64,000 nucleotides of DNA, taken from positions 1-64,000 of the forward strand of contig JAFLEF010000025.1 in NCBI GenBank assembly GCA_017309115.1, written 5' to 3'. The stretch comes from Verrucomicrobiota bacterium. Lineage in GTDB: Bacteria; Verrucomicrobiota; Verrucomicrobiia; Limisphaerales; UBA9464. Shown here in pieces: positions 34,111 through 43,410 of the stretch; positions within the stretch are counted from its first letter, which is position 1, and each line of letters starts with the position of its first letter. The position numbers were made by a program, and so were the translations under genes. The notes below the pieces were generated by a model, which was given only the letters and a program-made list of their open reading frames with translations, had not been told where the DNA came from and made no database searches.

Positions 34111-36138
34111 ATGACTTCCCGCTGTTGGCTGCTTTCCCTCACGCTGAGTCTGACCCTTCCATTGAGTTTCCTGCGGGCGGATGGACCGGCCGACAACCGA
34201 AGCGACCAAGTGCGCCGCATTCCGCCGCCCGGAGTGGCCATTCCGGAGGACGCCCGGCGGGAATTGACCGACGGTGTGGCGCAGTTGGGTCGGGAGATCG
34301 ACGCGCTGCGACTGGCTTCAACGAATCAGCCGGCCCGGCTCGCGCTGCTTCCGGACATCCAGATCTTTCACAAGGCGGTCGACTGGGCACTGCGTTACGA
34401 CGAGTTCTTCAAGACCAACGAAGTCGATGCTGCGCGGCTTCAGCTCAAGGAGGGATTCACCCGACTGGCGGCGTTGCGGGACGGGAAGCCGTACTGGACG
34501 ACGGCTCGGGGCTTGGTGGTGCGGGGCTATGTTTCCAAGGTGGATGGGTCGGTTCAGCCGTATGGGTTGGTCGTGCCGGAATCCTTCGTTCCAGGCGATG
34601 GGCGGGTGTATCGGCTCGACACGTGGTTTCATGGGCGCGGAGAACAACTGAGCGAACTGGCGTTTCTGAATGATCGCATGCGCAACACCGGTGAGTTTGC
34701 GCCGCCGGGTGCGCTGGTGCTGCATCCTTACGGTCGGTACTGCAACGGCTCCCGCTTCGCTGGCGAGACGGACTTCTGGGAAGCCCTCGCGGACGTGAAA
34801 CGGCGGTATCCCATCGACGAGGACCGCGTGTTGGTCCGGGGATTCTCCCTGGGCGGAGCGTCGTGCTGGCACTTTGCGGTCCACTTCGCGAGTCAGTGGG
34901 CGGCCGCAGCTCCTGGGGCGGGCTTCAGCGAAACCGCGGAATTCCTCAAAGTGTTCCAAAACGAGAATCTCACCCCGGCGCCCTGGGAACAGAAACTCTG
35001 GCAGCTCTACGATGCGACGGCCGTACCGCTCAACGTCAGCATGGTGCCGCTCATCGCCTACAGCGGAGCGGACGACAAACAGATCCAGGCGGCGCAGGCC
35101 ATGGAGAAGGCGATGGCGGCAGAGGGACTCACCCTGACGCATCTCATTGGGCCCAAGACCGGGCACAAGTACGAAGCCGGCGCGAAGGCGGAACTGAACC
35201 GCCGGATGGATGCGTTGGCGGCTCAGGGACGGGAACCCTTGCCCACGACGGTTCGCTTCCAGACCCCGACGCTGCGCTACAACACCATGGCTTGGGTGAC
35301 GGTCGACGCGCTGACCCAGCACTGGGATCGCGCCCAAGTGGAGGGGCATCTGCTGGCGGCGTCCAACCGGGTTTCCCTCGATGTCTCGAACGTCGAGGCG
35401 TTGACCCTTTCATTGCCGCCGGGCCGCTCCCCGTTTGATCCCACGCGGCCGGTCTTGGTGACGGTGAATGGCGTGCTGGTCGAGACGACCCGTCCGCAGT
35501 CCGACCGCTCGTGGTCGGCGTCGCTGAAGCGGGAAGGCGGAACCTGGGTTTTGGGAACGCTTCCGAGAACCGAAGTGCGCAAACGCCATGGCCTGCAGGG
35601 TCCGGTGGATGACGCGTTTATGGATTCTTTTGTGTTCGTTCGCCCGACCGGAACGCCACTAAATGCCGTTGTTGGCCAATGGGCGACGTCCGAGATGAAC
35701 CGCGCTATTGAACAGTGGCGTCGGCAGTATCGCGGCGACGTGCGGATTTTGGACGACACGGCGGTGACGGAGCGGGATCTGGCGGAGAATCATGTGGTGC
35801 TGTGGGGCGATCCGCAGAGCAATGTGGTGTTGGGTCGGGTGGCGCCGAAGCTGGGGGTTCGCTGGGATACCAAGGGAGTGCACACGCCGGTGGCGGGCTA
35901 TCCGGTGGATCGGTTTGCGCCAATTCTGGTGTCTCCGAATCCGCTCAATCCGGAGAAGTACGTGGTGGTGAACAGTGGATTCACGTTCCGGGAGTACGAT
36001 TTGCTCAACAACGCGCGTCAGACTCCCAAGCTGCCGGACTGGGCGGTGATCGATATCACGCAACCGCCCACGCCGCGCTATCCGGGAGGCATCGCGGCGG
36101 CGGGATTCTTTGACGAGCAGTGGCGGTGGAAGCCGTAG
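34111..36138 (+). CDS. Exported alpha/beta hydrolase (S9 peptidase-like)
   Basis: A 675-residue secreted hydrolase. The signal peptide is MTSRCWLLSLTLSLTLPLSFLRAD. The alpha/beta-hydrolase core has the nucleophile elbow GFSLGGASC at about residue 247 and a downstream GxDD (YSGADDKQ) and GHKY (KTGHKYEAG) that could supply the acid and histidine, as in prolyl-oligopeptidase-like enzymes. The C-terminal ~150 residues form a further domain ending in a region (VLWGDPQSNVVL...NPLNPEKYVVVNSGFTFREYD) found in large planctomycete/verrucomicrobial hydrolases. Substrate unknown. The start at 34111 is chosen for the signal peptide; 34075 is an alternative ATG. Confidence 0.8.
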   Translation: MTSRCWLLSLTLSLTLPLSFLRADGPADNRSDQVRRIPPPGVAIPEDARRELTDGVAQLGREIDALRLASTNQPARLALLPDIQIFHKAVDWALRYDEFFKTNEVDAARLQLKEGFTRLAALRDGKPYWTTARGLVVRGYVSKVDGSVQPYGLVVPESFVPGDGRVYRLDTWFHGRGEQLSELAFLNDRMRNTGEFAPPGALVLHPYGRYCNGSRFAGETDFWEALADVKRRYPIDEDRVLVRGFSLGGASCWHFAVHFASQWAAAAPGAGFSETAEFLKVFQNENLTPAPWEQKLWQLYDATAVPLNVSMVPLIAYSGADDKQIQAAQAMEKAMAAEGLTLTHLIGPKTGHKYEAGAKAELNRRMDALAAQGREPLPTTVRFQTPTLRYNTMAWVTVDALTQHWDRAQVEGHLLAASNRVSLDVSNVEALTLSLPPGRSPFDPTRPVLVTVNGVLVETTRPQSDRSWSASLKREGGTWVLGTLPRTEVRKRHGLQGPVDDAFMDSFVFVRPTGTPLNAVVGQWATSEMNRAIEQWRRQYRGDVRILDDTAVTERDLAENHVVLWGDPQSNVVLGRVAPKLGVRWDTKGVHTPVAGYPVDRFAPILVSPNPLNPEKYVVVNSGFTFREYDLLNNARQTPKLPDWAVIDITQPPTPRYPGGIAAAGFFDEQWRWKP

Positions 36139-36141
36139 GAA

Positions 36142-36315
36142 AAGCTGAGAGCTGAGAGCTGAGAGTTGAGAGGTCGGAACGGGTAAGGGGTAAGCGGTAA
36201 GGAAACCAGCGGTAGCCGCCGACGGCAGGAGGCGCCATTCGTCTCCCTGTGCGTCGTGGCTGGACCCGGGCGTGGAGTTTTGCCTCGTGAGTCAGCGCCT
36301 CGTCCCCTCAGCTAC
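36142..36315. repeat. Repeat island 12 plus an inverted-end element overlapping the copA stop
   Basis: CTGAGAG x3 and TTGAGAG (36143-36172), a GGTCGGAACGGG linker and GGTAAGG/GGTAAGC units (36180-36203). Then follows an element (36212-36315) whose ends are inverted copies of GTAGCCGCCGACGG...GGCGCC and GGCGCCTCGTCCCCTCAGCTAC-type arms. The right arm contains the CTA that is the TAG stop of the minus-strand copA gene. Confidence 0.75.
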
Positions 36316-38834
36316 TTGCGGCGGAGTCGGAGGGCGTTGCCAATGACAATGACGTCGCTCGCGGCCATGGCGACGGCGGACAACATCGGGCTGAGAAACC
36401 CCAGGGAGGCTAACGGCACAAACGCGGCGTTGTAGAAGAAGGCCCAGAACAAATTCTGGCGGATCACGCGAAGGGTCATCTGGGCCAATCGGAGTGCTTC
36501 GGGAATGGCGGCCAGATCGGACGTGAGCAACAGGATGTCGGCGGCTTCCTTGGCGACATCCGTGGCGCGCGTGACGGCAATTCCGAGATCCGCCTGAGCC
36601 AGAGCGGGTCCGTCGTTGAGGCCGTCGCCAACAAAGCACACGCGTTCCCCCTGCCGTTGGATTCGATGAATCGCCTCGGCCTTTTCCTCCGGTCGGACCC
36701 CGGCGGAAATGGCTTCAGCAGGAATGCCCAGTTCCTCACCAATGGAACGGGCGGTGGGCATCTGATCCCCGGTGAGCATGCCCACGCGCAGTCCTTGGGC
36801 CTGGAGTTGCGCGACGATTTCCCGGGCGCCGGTTCGCAAGGGATCCCGCAGCGCAAAGGCGGCGCGCAGGTTGGTTCCCTCGGAGAGGTACAGCACGGAG
36901 GCGCCGCGCTCCATCCAGCCAGCGACCCAGGATTTAGATGGAGTCAGATCCACTTGGTTCGTGTCCATCCAGCGAACCGAACCCAATCGGACCACGAGGG
37001 GCTGTCCCGACGGGCTGGAGCCGCGGGCCTCGACGCCACTGCCCCGATACTCCCGCCAGCCGGAGGGAATCGGCGCGGTCAAACCCACGGGTCCCGCCCA
37101 ATTCACGATGGCCTGGGAGAGCGGGTGCTGGGATCCGCGGGCCAGTCCGGCCGCCCGCGCTTTGAGGTCCCCTTCGGATTCCTGGCGCGACCACACCTCG
37201 GCCACTTCCGGACGTCCCGCCGTGAGAGTCCCGGTCTTGTCGAAGATTAGCGTGGTGACCCTTCCTGATTTCTCCAGTGCCTGCGCGTCGCGAATGAGGA
37301 TTCCGCGGCGGGCGGCGGCATTGACGCCGGCCATTAGGGCGGTGGGCGTGGCGAGGCCCATGGCGCAGGGACAGGCAACAATCAGGACTGCGGCCAACAT
37401 CACAAACGCGGCAGCCAACGGCGATTCGGGAACGGTGGCGTGCCAGAGCCAGCCACCCAACGCGGTGTGGACCGCCCGGGCAGAATCGTAGGCCCAACCC
37501 CACCACGCCGCCGTGAGCAGGGCGATGGTCACGACCACCGGAACGAAGATGCTGCTGACCTGATCGGCGAGCCGTTGGACATCGGCGCGACTGGATTGGG
37601 CGCGTTCCACAGCGGCGATGATGTGCGCGAGCGCGGTGGCTTCGCCGGTGGCCTGGACCCGGGCCACTAGGCGTCCCGACTGGTTGACGGTTCCGGCAAA
37701 CAACTTGGCTCCCGACTCCTTCTCCACCGGCACCGCTTCGCCGGTCAGCATGGCTTCATCCACGCTGGAACTGCCTTCCACCACCTCGGCATCCACCGGG
37801 ACCCGATCGCCGGGCTTCAGAACAATTCGATCGCCCGCGACGAGCTCGGCCACGGCGATGTCCTGTTCCTGTTTCCCATCCCATTTGCGGGCGCGTTCCG
37901 GGGCCAATTGCAACAGAGCCTTCAACGAAGCACCGGCTTGGGCGCTCATCCGGGCTTCGAGCCAGTGGCCCACGCTGATCAACGTGAGAATGCCGGCCGA
38001 CTCCATGAAATAGAGATGACCTGGGAAACCCGTGAATAGCGCCCAGACGCTGAAGCCAAACGCGGCGGTCGAACCCAGTGACACCAGCGTGTCCATGTTC
38101 GATTTTCCGACCCGCAGTTGCCGCCAGGCTCCACGGTAGAACTGCTGACCCACGCCGATTTGCACCGGCAGGGTTAGGAAGAAGGCGACCCAATGGTACG
38201 TGCGATTCATCCCGAGACCGAAGCCCCATTCCGCCATCGCCAGGATCAGAGTGACCGGGGCGCCCAGAGCCACGGCGAACAACCAGGTGCGATCCCGGCG
38301 GGGCGCGGCGTCCGGGGTGTTGGTCGCGGAGGACGCCGCCTGGGCTTCGTACCCGGCGGCTTGGACGGCTGCGATGAGGCCGGCGGTGGGTGGGGCCTGA
38401 CCGGCGGCCATTCGGACCGACGCGCGGGCCGACGCGAGATCCACCGTAGCGGCGACTACGCCGGGCACGGTCTGCAAAGCGCGCTGGACGTGTTGCGCGC
38501 AGTTCTGACAGGTCATGCCGCGAATTTCGAAGACCGACCCGGCGTTGGCCTCAGCTGGGGCCGGCGTGGGACTCGCTTGGTATCCCGCTTGCCGAACCGC
38601 CGTGAGCAACGGCTCCACCGTGGTGGGTGCGTCTTTCTTCCAGCGCACCAAGGCCCGGCCGGCGGCGAGGTCGACGGTGGCGGCGGAGACGCCGGGGACT
38701 TGGGTTAGCGCCTTCGTCACGTTGGCCGCGCAGTTCGCGCAGTCCATGCCGGTGATGTCGAGCGAGGTGGTGGCGCCCGCCGGCGCGGGATTTGCCGGCG
38801 AGCGGGGACGAAATTGGATGGAGGCCTGCGCCAC
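36312..38834 (-). CDS. copA: Copper-exporting P1B-type ATPase CopA
   Basis: A P1B-1 ATPase that exports Cu+ across the inner membrane using ATP. Two N-terminal heavy-metal domains have MDCANC and MTCQNC. The transmembrane copper site is CPC (VACPCAMGLATP), the phosphorylation site DKTGTLT, the actuator TGEAVPV, and the hinge GDGLNDGPALAQADLG. About eight helices are seen. The start is uncertain: the open frame begins at 39011, but this would overlap the divergent gene starting at 38920 and has a low-complexity head, so I use the GTG at 38834 (840 residues). No CopY or copper chaperone is adjacent. The stop codon lies in the arm of an inverted-repeat element. Confidence 0.93.
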   Translation of the reverse strand: MAQASIQFRPRSPANPAPAGATTSLDITGMDCANCAANVTKALTQVPGVSAATVDLAAGRALVRWKKDAPTTVEPLLTAVRQAGYQASPTPAPAEANAGSVFEIRGMTCQNCAQHVQRALQTVPGVVAATVDLASARASVRMAAGQAPPTAGLIAAVQAAGYEAQAASSATNTPDAAPRRDRTWLFAVALGAPVTLILAMAEWGFGLGMNRTYHWVAFFLTLPVQIGVGQQFYRGAWRQLRVGKSNMDTLVSLGSTAAFGFSVWALFTGFPGHLYFMESAGILTLISVGHWLEARMSAQAGASLKALLQLAPERARKWDGKQEQDIAVAELVAGDRIVLKPGDRVPVDAEVVEGSSSVDEAMLTGEAVPVEKESGAKLFAGTVNQSGRLVARVQATGEATALAHIIAAVERAQSSRADVQRLADQVSSIFVPVVVTIALLTAAWWGWAYDSARAVHTALGGWLWHATVPESPLAAAFVMLAAVLIVACPCAMGLATPTALMAGVNAAARRGILIRDAQALEKSGRVTTLIFDKTGTLTAGRPEVAEVWSRQESEGDLKARAAGLARGSQHPLSQAIVNWAGPVGLTAPIPSGWREYRGSGVEARGSSPSGQPLVVRLGSVRWMDTNQVDLTPSKSWVAGWMERGASVLYLSEGTNLRAAFALRDPLRTGAREIVAQLQAQGLRVGMLTGDQMPTARSIGEELGIPAEAISAGVRPEEKAEAIHRIQRQGERVCFVGDGLNDGPALAQADLGIAVTRATDVAKEAADILLLTSDLAAIPEALRLAQMTLRVIRQNLFWAFFYNAAFVPLASLGFLSPMLSAVAMAASDVIVIGNALRLRRK

Positions 38835-38919
38835 GAGCTTCAGCGTCGGTCGGTCGGTCGTCGCAAGCAATCTTTCCCCGGGAACGGATTCCAAGCCTGA
38901 CGTCCCTGTCGGGCTCCGT

Positions 38920-39609
38920 ATGCTGGGCCTCGTGTTCTCCCTGAATCTCTGTCGCGGGCTCAGCCTAGGTGTCGTGCTAGGCGGGGTGGCCTGGGCCGCG
39001 CTGCCGACCAACTATGCCGGCAAACCCTTCCAAGACGCCTTTCACCGCGGCGGGATGCCCAGCGTGCCGGGTTTGATTCAGTGCGCGTTGTACGACCTCG
39101 GGGGCGAAGGCGTGGCGTACCACGACACGGACGCGCTCAACAACGGCAGCGGGAAGTTGAATCAGGAGACCGGACATCAGCGGGCGCATGGTGGGACTTA
39201 CATTTGGAACTTTCGCCGGGACGAAGGCGTGGACCTGTCGTTTGTGAAGGACTGGGCGGACTTGAACCATACCAACCAAGTGACTCCGCCCCTCAACCAG
39301 TTCTACATCGGTTGGACGGAAAACGGCGAGTGGTGCAACTACACGGTGAACGTCACTCGACCCGGCCGCTACCGCATCAAGGCGCTCTACGCGTTTCAAA
39401 CGAACACGGTGACCTTCGACTTGAACGGACAATCCGCGAGCATCTGCCGATTACCGGAGGCGACCCCGGGGTATCATCACTGGAATCTGGCGGAGATTGG
39501 CTTCATCACGCTGCCGGAGACGGGCCCGCAGTTGCTGACCTTCCATTACGGAAAGGGAAACAATTTCGCATGGTTTGATTTCGAGTGGGTGGGTGAGGCC
39601 GGGAAGTAA
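38920..39609 (+). CDS. Exported carbohydrate-binding-module protein
   Basis: A 229-residue exported protein with a signal peptide (SLNLCRGLSLGVVLGGVAWA). The body resembles family 6/35 carbohydrate-binding modules: EGVAYHDTDALNNGSG, WTENGEWCNYTVNVTRPGRY and FHYGKGNNFAWFDFEWV are typical. It lacks a catalytic domain, so it probably only binds a polysaccharide. It is divergent from copA, with 85 bases between the chosen starts, and is followed 70 bases later by a Tat-exported TIM-barrel isomerase on the same strand. Confidence 0.8.
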   Translation: MLGLVFSLNLCRGLSLGVVLGGVAWAALPTNYAGKPFQDAFHRGGMPSVPGLIQCALYDLGGEGVAYHDTDALNNGSGKLNQETGHQRAHGGTYIWNFRRDEGVDLSFVKDWADLNHTNQVTPPLNQFYIGWTENGEWCNYTVNVTRPGRYRIKALYAFQTNTVTFDLNGQSASICRLPEATPGYHHWNLAEIGFITLPETGPQLLTFHYGKGNNFAWFDFEWVGEAGK

Positions 39610-39679
39610 CAGCGGAGCGAACGCGGCTCCGGGGAATCCGATCATTGCCAAGGCGAGGCGGGATTCGGATGCTCCGGCC

Positions 39680-40570
39680 ATGCCCCTCGCACGCCGACAG
39701 TTTCTCGGTTCCTTTGCGTCCTGGCCCCTGGCCGCTTCGGTCCTCGGAAGCATTTCGCTGCGCACGATCGCGGCCGATTCGTCGACCGCCGGGGCCAAAT
39801 CCCCCTTCAAGCTGGGCTTGGTGACCTACAACCTGGCCAAGGACTGGGACGTGCCGACCGTGATTCGGAATTGCACCGAGGCCCGGTTCGACGGCGTGGA
39901 ACTGCGCACCACTCATCGGCACGGCGTGGAAGTGGGGCTGACTCGGGATCAGCGGGCGGAGGTGCGGAAGCGCTTTGCGGATTCGCCGGTGGAGTTGATG
40001 GGACTCGGCAGTGCGTTCGATTACCACACGCCGGATCCGGCCAAGTTGCGCGCCGATATCGAAGCGACCAAGGAGTACCTCGTGCTGGCGCAGGACGTTG
40101 GGGCCACTGGGGTCAAGGTGCGTCCCAACGGCCTGCCCAAGGAAGTGCCGGTGGAGAAGACTCTGGCGCAGATCGGGGCGTCGTTGTTGGAGTTGGGCCG
40201 CTTTGCCCAGGATCATGGACAGATGATCCGGCTGGAGGTTCACGGCACGGGCACGTCCCTGCTGCCGAACATCAAGACGATTATGGACCACGCGGCGCAT
40301 CCCCAAGTGGGCGTCTGCTGGAACTCCAATCAGACCGACCTCGTGGGGGCAGGATTTGACGCGAACTTTGATCTGGTGAAGGACCGGATTGTGTCGGTTC
40401 ACCTGCGCGACCTCTTCCTGGAGGAGTATCCGTGGCGTCAGTTGTTCACCCGGCTCGCGGGCTCCGGTTTCCGGGGCTACACCATGGCCGAGATTCCCGA
40501 GAGCACGGACGGCGTGCGGGTGATGAAGTACTTCCGCGGACTCTGGCTGGCCCAGCAGGGGCTGGTCTAG
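39680..40570 (+). CDS. Tat-exported sugar phosphate isomerase/epimerase family protein
   Basis: A 296-residue xylose-isomerase-like TIM barrel with a twin-arginine signal (ARRQFLGSFASWPLAASVLG). Core motifs are LGLVTYNLAKDW, FDGVELRTTHRHG, IRLEVHGTG, VGVCWNSNQTD, and IVSVHLRDL, placing Glu/His/Asp metal ligands as in the AP-endonuclease-2 family. Such exported members are frequent in PVC bacteria, probably acting on sugars or polyols in the periplasm. The preceding gene encodes a carbohydrate-binding protein, which fits sugar work. The start at 39680 gives the Tat signal. Confidence 0.85.
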   Translation: MPLARRQFLGSFASWPLAASVLGSISLRTIAADSSTAGAKSPFKLGLVTYNLAKDWDVPTVIRNCTEARFDGVELRTTHRHGVEVGLTRDQRAEVRKRFADSPVELMGLGSAFDYHTPDPAKLRADIEATKEYLVLAQDVGATGVKVRPNGLPKEVPVEKTLAQIGASLLELGRFAQDHGQMIRLEVHGTGTSLLPNIKTIMDHAAHPQVGVCWNSNQTDLVGAGFDANFDLVKDRIVSVHLRDLFLEEYPWRQLFTRLAGSGFRGYTMAEIPESTDGVRVMKYFRGLWLAQQGLV

Positions 40571-40576
40571 GCGGCG

Positions 40577-41938
40577 TCAGATCTGTTCGAAGTACCGTTT
40601 CTTCTCCCAATCGGTCACGGCGTCGCTGAACGACTGGTGTTCCAGTCGGGCGTGGTGAACGTAGAAGTCGACGACGGAATCGCCGAACACGCTGCGGGCG
40701 AGCTGGGACTTCTCGAAGAGATCGGTGGCGTCGCGGAGGGAGCTGGGCAGGCGGGCTAGCGCCGGATCGATGTAGGCGTTGCCCCGATACTCCGGCCCGC
40801 AATCGAGCCCTTCCTCCACACCGGCCAGACCGGCGGCCAACATGGCGGAGAAGGCGAGGTACGGATTGGCGTCGGCCCCGGGCATGCGGTTCTCGGGGCG
40901 GAAGGAATTGCCGTGGCCGACGATGCGGAATCCCGTTGTGCGATTGTCGGTGGCCCAAGCCATGCGCGTGGGCGCCCAGCTGCCGGGCTGGTAACGTTTG
41001 TAGCTGTTGATGGTCGGCGCGTAGAAGAGGCAGAGCTCGGGCGAGTACTTGAGCAGGCCGCCGAGGAACTGTCGGAACAGCGGAGAATGGGCTTCGCCCT
41101 TCGCGCCACGTTTGGAATCAGCCGCGAAGAGGTTCTTGCCACCCTTCCACAGGCTCAGATGCAGATGACACGAATTGCCGGCCTCAGAGGGCGCGTACTT
41201 GGCCATGAAGGTGACGGCCTTGCCGAACTGCGAGGCGATCTCCTTGACCCCTTGTTTGAAGAGCACGTGCTGATCGCACATCGCGAGGGGTTCGCCGTAG
41301 GTGAAGTTGATCTCGTGTTGGCCCCGACTCCATTCGCCCTTGCTGCTTTCCACGGCAATCCCGGCGCCGGTCATGCCGTTGCGAATCGCCCGCATGAGCG
41401 GTTCGTCCCGGGTGGTTTGCATCAGGTGGTAGTCGATCCGGTAGTCACTGGACGGGAGCAGTTCCCGGTAGCCGTTGGCGTGAGCGGCTTCGAAGGTCTG
41501 ATTGAACAGATAGAACTCCAATTCGCTGGCGCAGGCGCAGGACCAGCCCTTGGCTTCGAGGCGTTTCAACTGACCGCGCAACACCGACCGGGGCGCTTCG
41601 GCGACCAGTTCCCCATCGGCTCGCCGGAAATCACAGATGACCATGGCCGATCCGGGTTGCCAGGGAAGCAGCCGGAGCGTGGAGAGGTCGGGAGCGAACT
41701 CGAAGTCCCCGAAGCCGGAATCCCAGTTGGCCACCGCGAATCCTTCGAGGGGATCCATCTCGAGATTGACGGTGAGCAGGTAGTTGCAGCCATGGGTGCC
41801 GTGTTGCGCGACGGACTTCAGGAAAAAGTCGGCCTGAAACCGTTTGCCGACCAGCCGGCCGAAGGGATCGGGAAAGGCGACGAGAACCGTATCGATTTTG
41901 CCCTGGCGGACGAGAGTGGTGAATTGCGCAAGCGTCAT
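40577..41938 (-). CDS. Glutamine synthetase family enzyme (gamma-glutamyl ligase)
   Basis: A 453-residue ATP-dependent gamma-glutamate ligase of the glutamine synthetase superfamily. Recognisable are the beta-grasp N-domain (FPDPFGRLVGKRF), the metal-site glutamates in CASELEFYLF and EWSRGQHEINF, the NSCHLHLSLW ATP-site histidine motif, and NSYKRYQPGSWAPTRMAWATDNRTTGFR. The sequence is closer to the GlnA-like/PuuA type than to housekeeping GlnA, so it may use an amine other than ammonia. The open frame extends upstream to 42496, but that stretch is antisense to another gene and repeats, so the ATG at 41938 is used. Convergent with the isomerase gene (6-base gap). Confidence 0.9.
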   Translation of the reverse strand: MTLAQFTTLVRQGKIDTVLVAFPDPFGRLVGKRFQADFFLKSVAQHGTHGCNYLLTVNLEMDPLEGFAVANWDSGFGDFEFAPDLSTLRLLPWQPGSAMVICDFRRADGELVAEAPRSVLRGQLKRLEAKGWSCACASELEFYLFNQTFEAAHANGYRELLPSSDYRIDYHLMQTTRDEPLMRAIRNGMTGAGIAVESSKGEWSRGQHEINFTYGEPLAMCDQHVLFKQGVKEIASQFGKAVTFMAKYAPSEAGNSCHLHLSLWKGGKNLFAADSKRGAKGEAHSPLFRQFLGGLLKYSPELCLFYAPTINSYKRYQPGSWAPTRMAWATDNRTTGFRIVGHGNSFRPENRMPGADANPYLAFSAMLAAGLAGVEEGLDCGPEYRGNAYIDPALARLPSSLRDATDLFEKSQLARSVFGDSVVDFYVHHARLEHQSFSDAVTDWEKKRYFEQI

Positions 41939-42044
41939 GGTCAGAACCGGCTTTCCGAACGGAGTGCGCCGGTGGGTGAAGAAAACACCAGGTCCTGAGG
42001 AAGGACCAGCCTCCAACCAGGGGATGCTGTTGGGGTGTGGCTTA

Positions 42045-42162
42045 GTAGCCGCGGAGGGGACGACGCGCTGACTGGTTTGCCCGGTTGGCCCTGTGCGTGG
42101 GAGCCAGAAGGAACGGTTGGGTATGCCGGGGCAGATCGGCGCCTCCTGCCGTCGGCGGCTAC
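42045..42162. repeat. Inverted-end element, 118 bases
   Basis: Begins GTAGCCGCGGAGGGGACGAC and ends GCCTCCTGCCGTCGGCGGCTAC; the ends are imperfect inverted copies of each other and of the ends of the elements at 36212-36315 and 43411-43517. A further left-type arm (GTAGCCGTGGAGGGAACGAC) starts immediately after at 42163, suggesting a second, truncated element. Confidence 0.7.
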
Positions 42163-42196
42163 GTAGCCGTGGAGGGAACGACGCGCCGACGGGCTC

Positions 42197-42607
42197 TTGC
42201 CATTGCCGCCGGCCCAGGACATACAGTTTGAGCGTCAGATTACGGAATTCGAACGAAAGAAGGTTATGCCATACGTCACCTGTTTCGAGCGCTACGCCCT
42301 CAAGAGAGGCATGCAGCGTGGCCTGCGCAAGGGGCTCCGCCTCGGTCGCAATGAAGGCCGCAGTGAAGGTCGTATTGAAGGTCGTGTTGAAGGTCGCAGT
42401 GAAGGTGAGGCTTTGGGACAAGCCGAGGGATTGCGGCGGGCCTTGTGCGAAGTGCTCCGCTCGCGTTGGGAAGTGGTTCCGCCGGCGGTCGTTCAACGAT
42501 TGGAGTCCACTCAGGATCCCGAGCAGCTCAGCCGTTGGCTCCGTTTAGCGGTGCTGACTCCGTCGCTGGAAGCGTTCTTCGAAGCCTTCGCCGCGTCAGA
42601 TCACTGA
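42197..42607 (+). pseudogene. N-terminally truncated Rpn-type nuclease/transposase remnant
   Basis: A 136-residue frame that matches only the C-terminal part of the Rpn/PD-(D/E)XK 'putative transposase' and DUF4351-containing proteins. It has a linker (FERKKVMPYVTCFERYALKRG), a Gly-Arg-Glu tandem repeat of four-residue units (E-G-R-x) encoded by near-exact 12-base repeats (about 42353-42405), and a helical tail (LRRALCEVLRSRWEVVPPAVVQRLES). The catalytic nuclease domain is absent, so this is probably a decayed 3' end. It sits between two inverted-repeat elements, next to tRNA-Gln, consistent with past insertions here. Confidence 0.6.
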
Positions 42608-42618
42608 TCTCAACCGTA

Positions 42619-42725
42619 CGGAGTCCCGGCTTCAGCCGGTGCAGTTCCAGAAACGAATTGAGGGGTTTGGAACTTCCCTGCGCCCGTTGGAGGCCAACGT
42701 TCCGCCGCCTGAAGGCGGGACTCCG
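42619..42725. repeat. Nested inverted-repeat element next to tRNA-Gln
   Basis: A 21-base arm CGGAGTCCCGGCTTCAGCCG(G) at 42619-42639 faces an inverted arm CCGCCTGAAGGCGGGACTCC(G) at 42705-42725. Each arm contains its own small palindrome (CCGGCTTCAGCCGG; CCGCCTGAAGGCGG). This layout, hairpin within hairpin over 107 bases, is like REP/MITE elements. No gene lies inside. Confidence 0.7.
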
Positions 42726-42824
42726 AACCCAATTTGGGGGACCTCCCGGTCCGGGCAGGTAAACGCAACAAGCCGCAGTTTACGGTTGCCGCCAGATTTA
42801 CTCCGCATAGGTTCCGCGGGCCGT

Positions 42825-42898
42825 TGGCCGATGGTGTAAAGGTAGCACAGGGGTCTTTGGAGCCCTTAGTCATGGTTCGAATCCATGTCGGCCAGCCA
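42825..42898 (+). tRNA. tRNA-Gln (anticodon TTG)
   Basis: A 74-base cloverleaf: acceptor stem TGGCCGA/TCGGCCA, D-arm GTGTAAAGGTAGCAC, anticodon loop CTTTGGA (anticodon TTG), T-arm CATGG-TTCGAAT-CCATG, discriminator G and encoded CCA (42896-42898). Upstream lies the nested inverted-repeat element; no clear promoter boxes stand out. Confidence 0.95.
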
Positions 42899-42966
42899 AT
42901 CTTCTTTTCCTTCGCCGGTTTCTCCCCGAGTCGAATCCCACTATCGAACTTCCCTCGTTTCCCCGT

Positions 42967-43368
42967 TCACTTCCGCCACGGATGCTGGATGCCCGCCCAG
43001 GCGAGCATGGCGAGTCCAACGGGCGTCCCGGTGATGGAGGTGGGGATCGCGGCGAGAATTCCCAAAAAGACCGCTTTCCAAAACGCTGCCCCACGGGAGT
43101 CCTGATTGCGTCGGCGTTGGGCCACGAAGACCGCCAGGAACACCGTTATAAAGGCCATCGGAACGGTGAACGCCAGAAGCGCCGGGACAGCGAACTCCGG
43201 GAGATTCCACAAGTTATCCACCACTACGAGGGCCAGGGCCGACCACGGATGAAACGCCACCCGGCCCGCCCGGGGACCTCCTGAGGAGGTGTCGGGACCG
43301 GGCTCAGGCTCGGGAGGCAGTACTTCCGGGACCACCACAGGGGGCGGCGGTTCGGATCGCGGGCTCAT
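42967..43368 (-). CDS. Small membrane protein with proline-rich N-terminus
   Basis: A 133-residue protein. The first ~40 residues are a Pro/Glu-rich, probably disordered tail (PPPPVVVPEVLPPEPEPGPD), followed by two or three membrane helices (FAVPALLAFTVPMAFITVFLAVFVA and FLGILAAIPTSITGTPVGLAMLAWAG). I do not recognise the family; the helices resemble small integral proteins of unknown function. The start at 43368 is preferred to the upstream ATG at 43386, which would add six residues. Confidence 0.65.
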   Translation of the reverse strand: MSPRSEPPPPVVVPEVLPPEPEPGPDTSSGGPRAGRVAFHPWSALALVVVDNLWNLPEFAVPALLAFTVPMAFITVFLAVFVAQRRRNQDSRGAAFWKAVFLGILAAIPTSITGTPVGLAMLAWAGIQHPWRK

Positions 43369-43410
43369 GGTTCTCACTTCGCACAAAAGTGGGGCCTTGG
43401 CAACGGAGGG

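Noticed and set aside
41939-42496. N-terminal extension of the glutamine synthetase frame
   Set aside because: Antisense to the Rpn/DUF4351 remnant and an inverted element; the enzyme fold begins at 41938.
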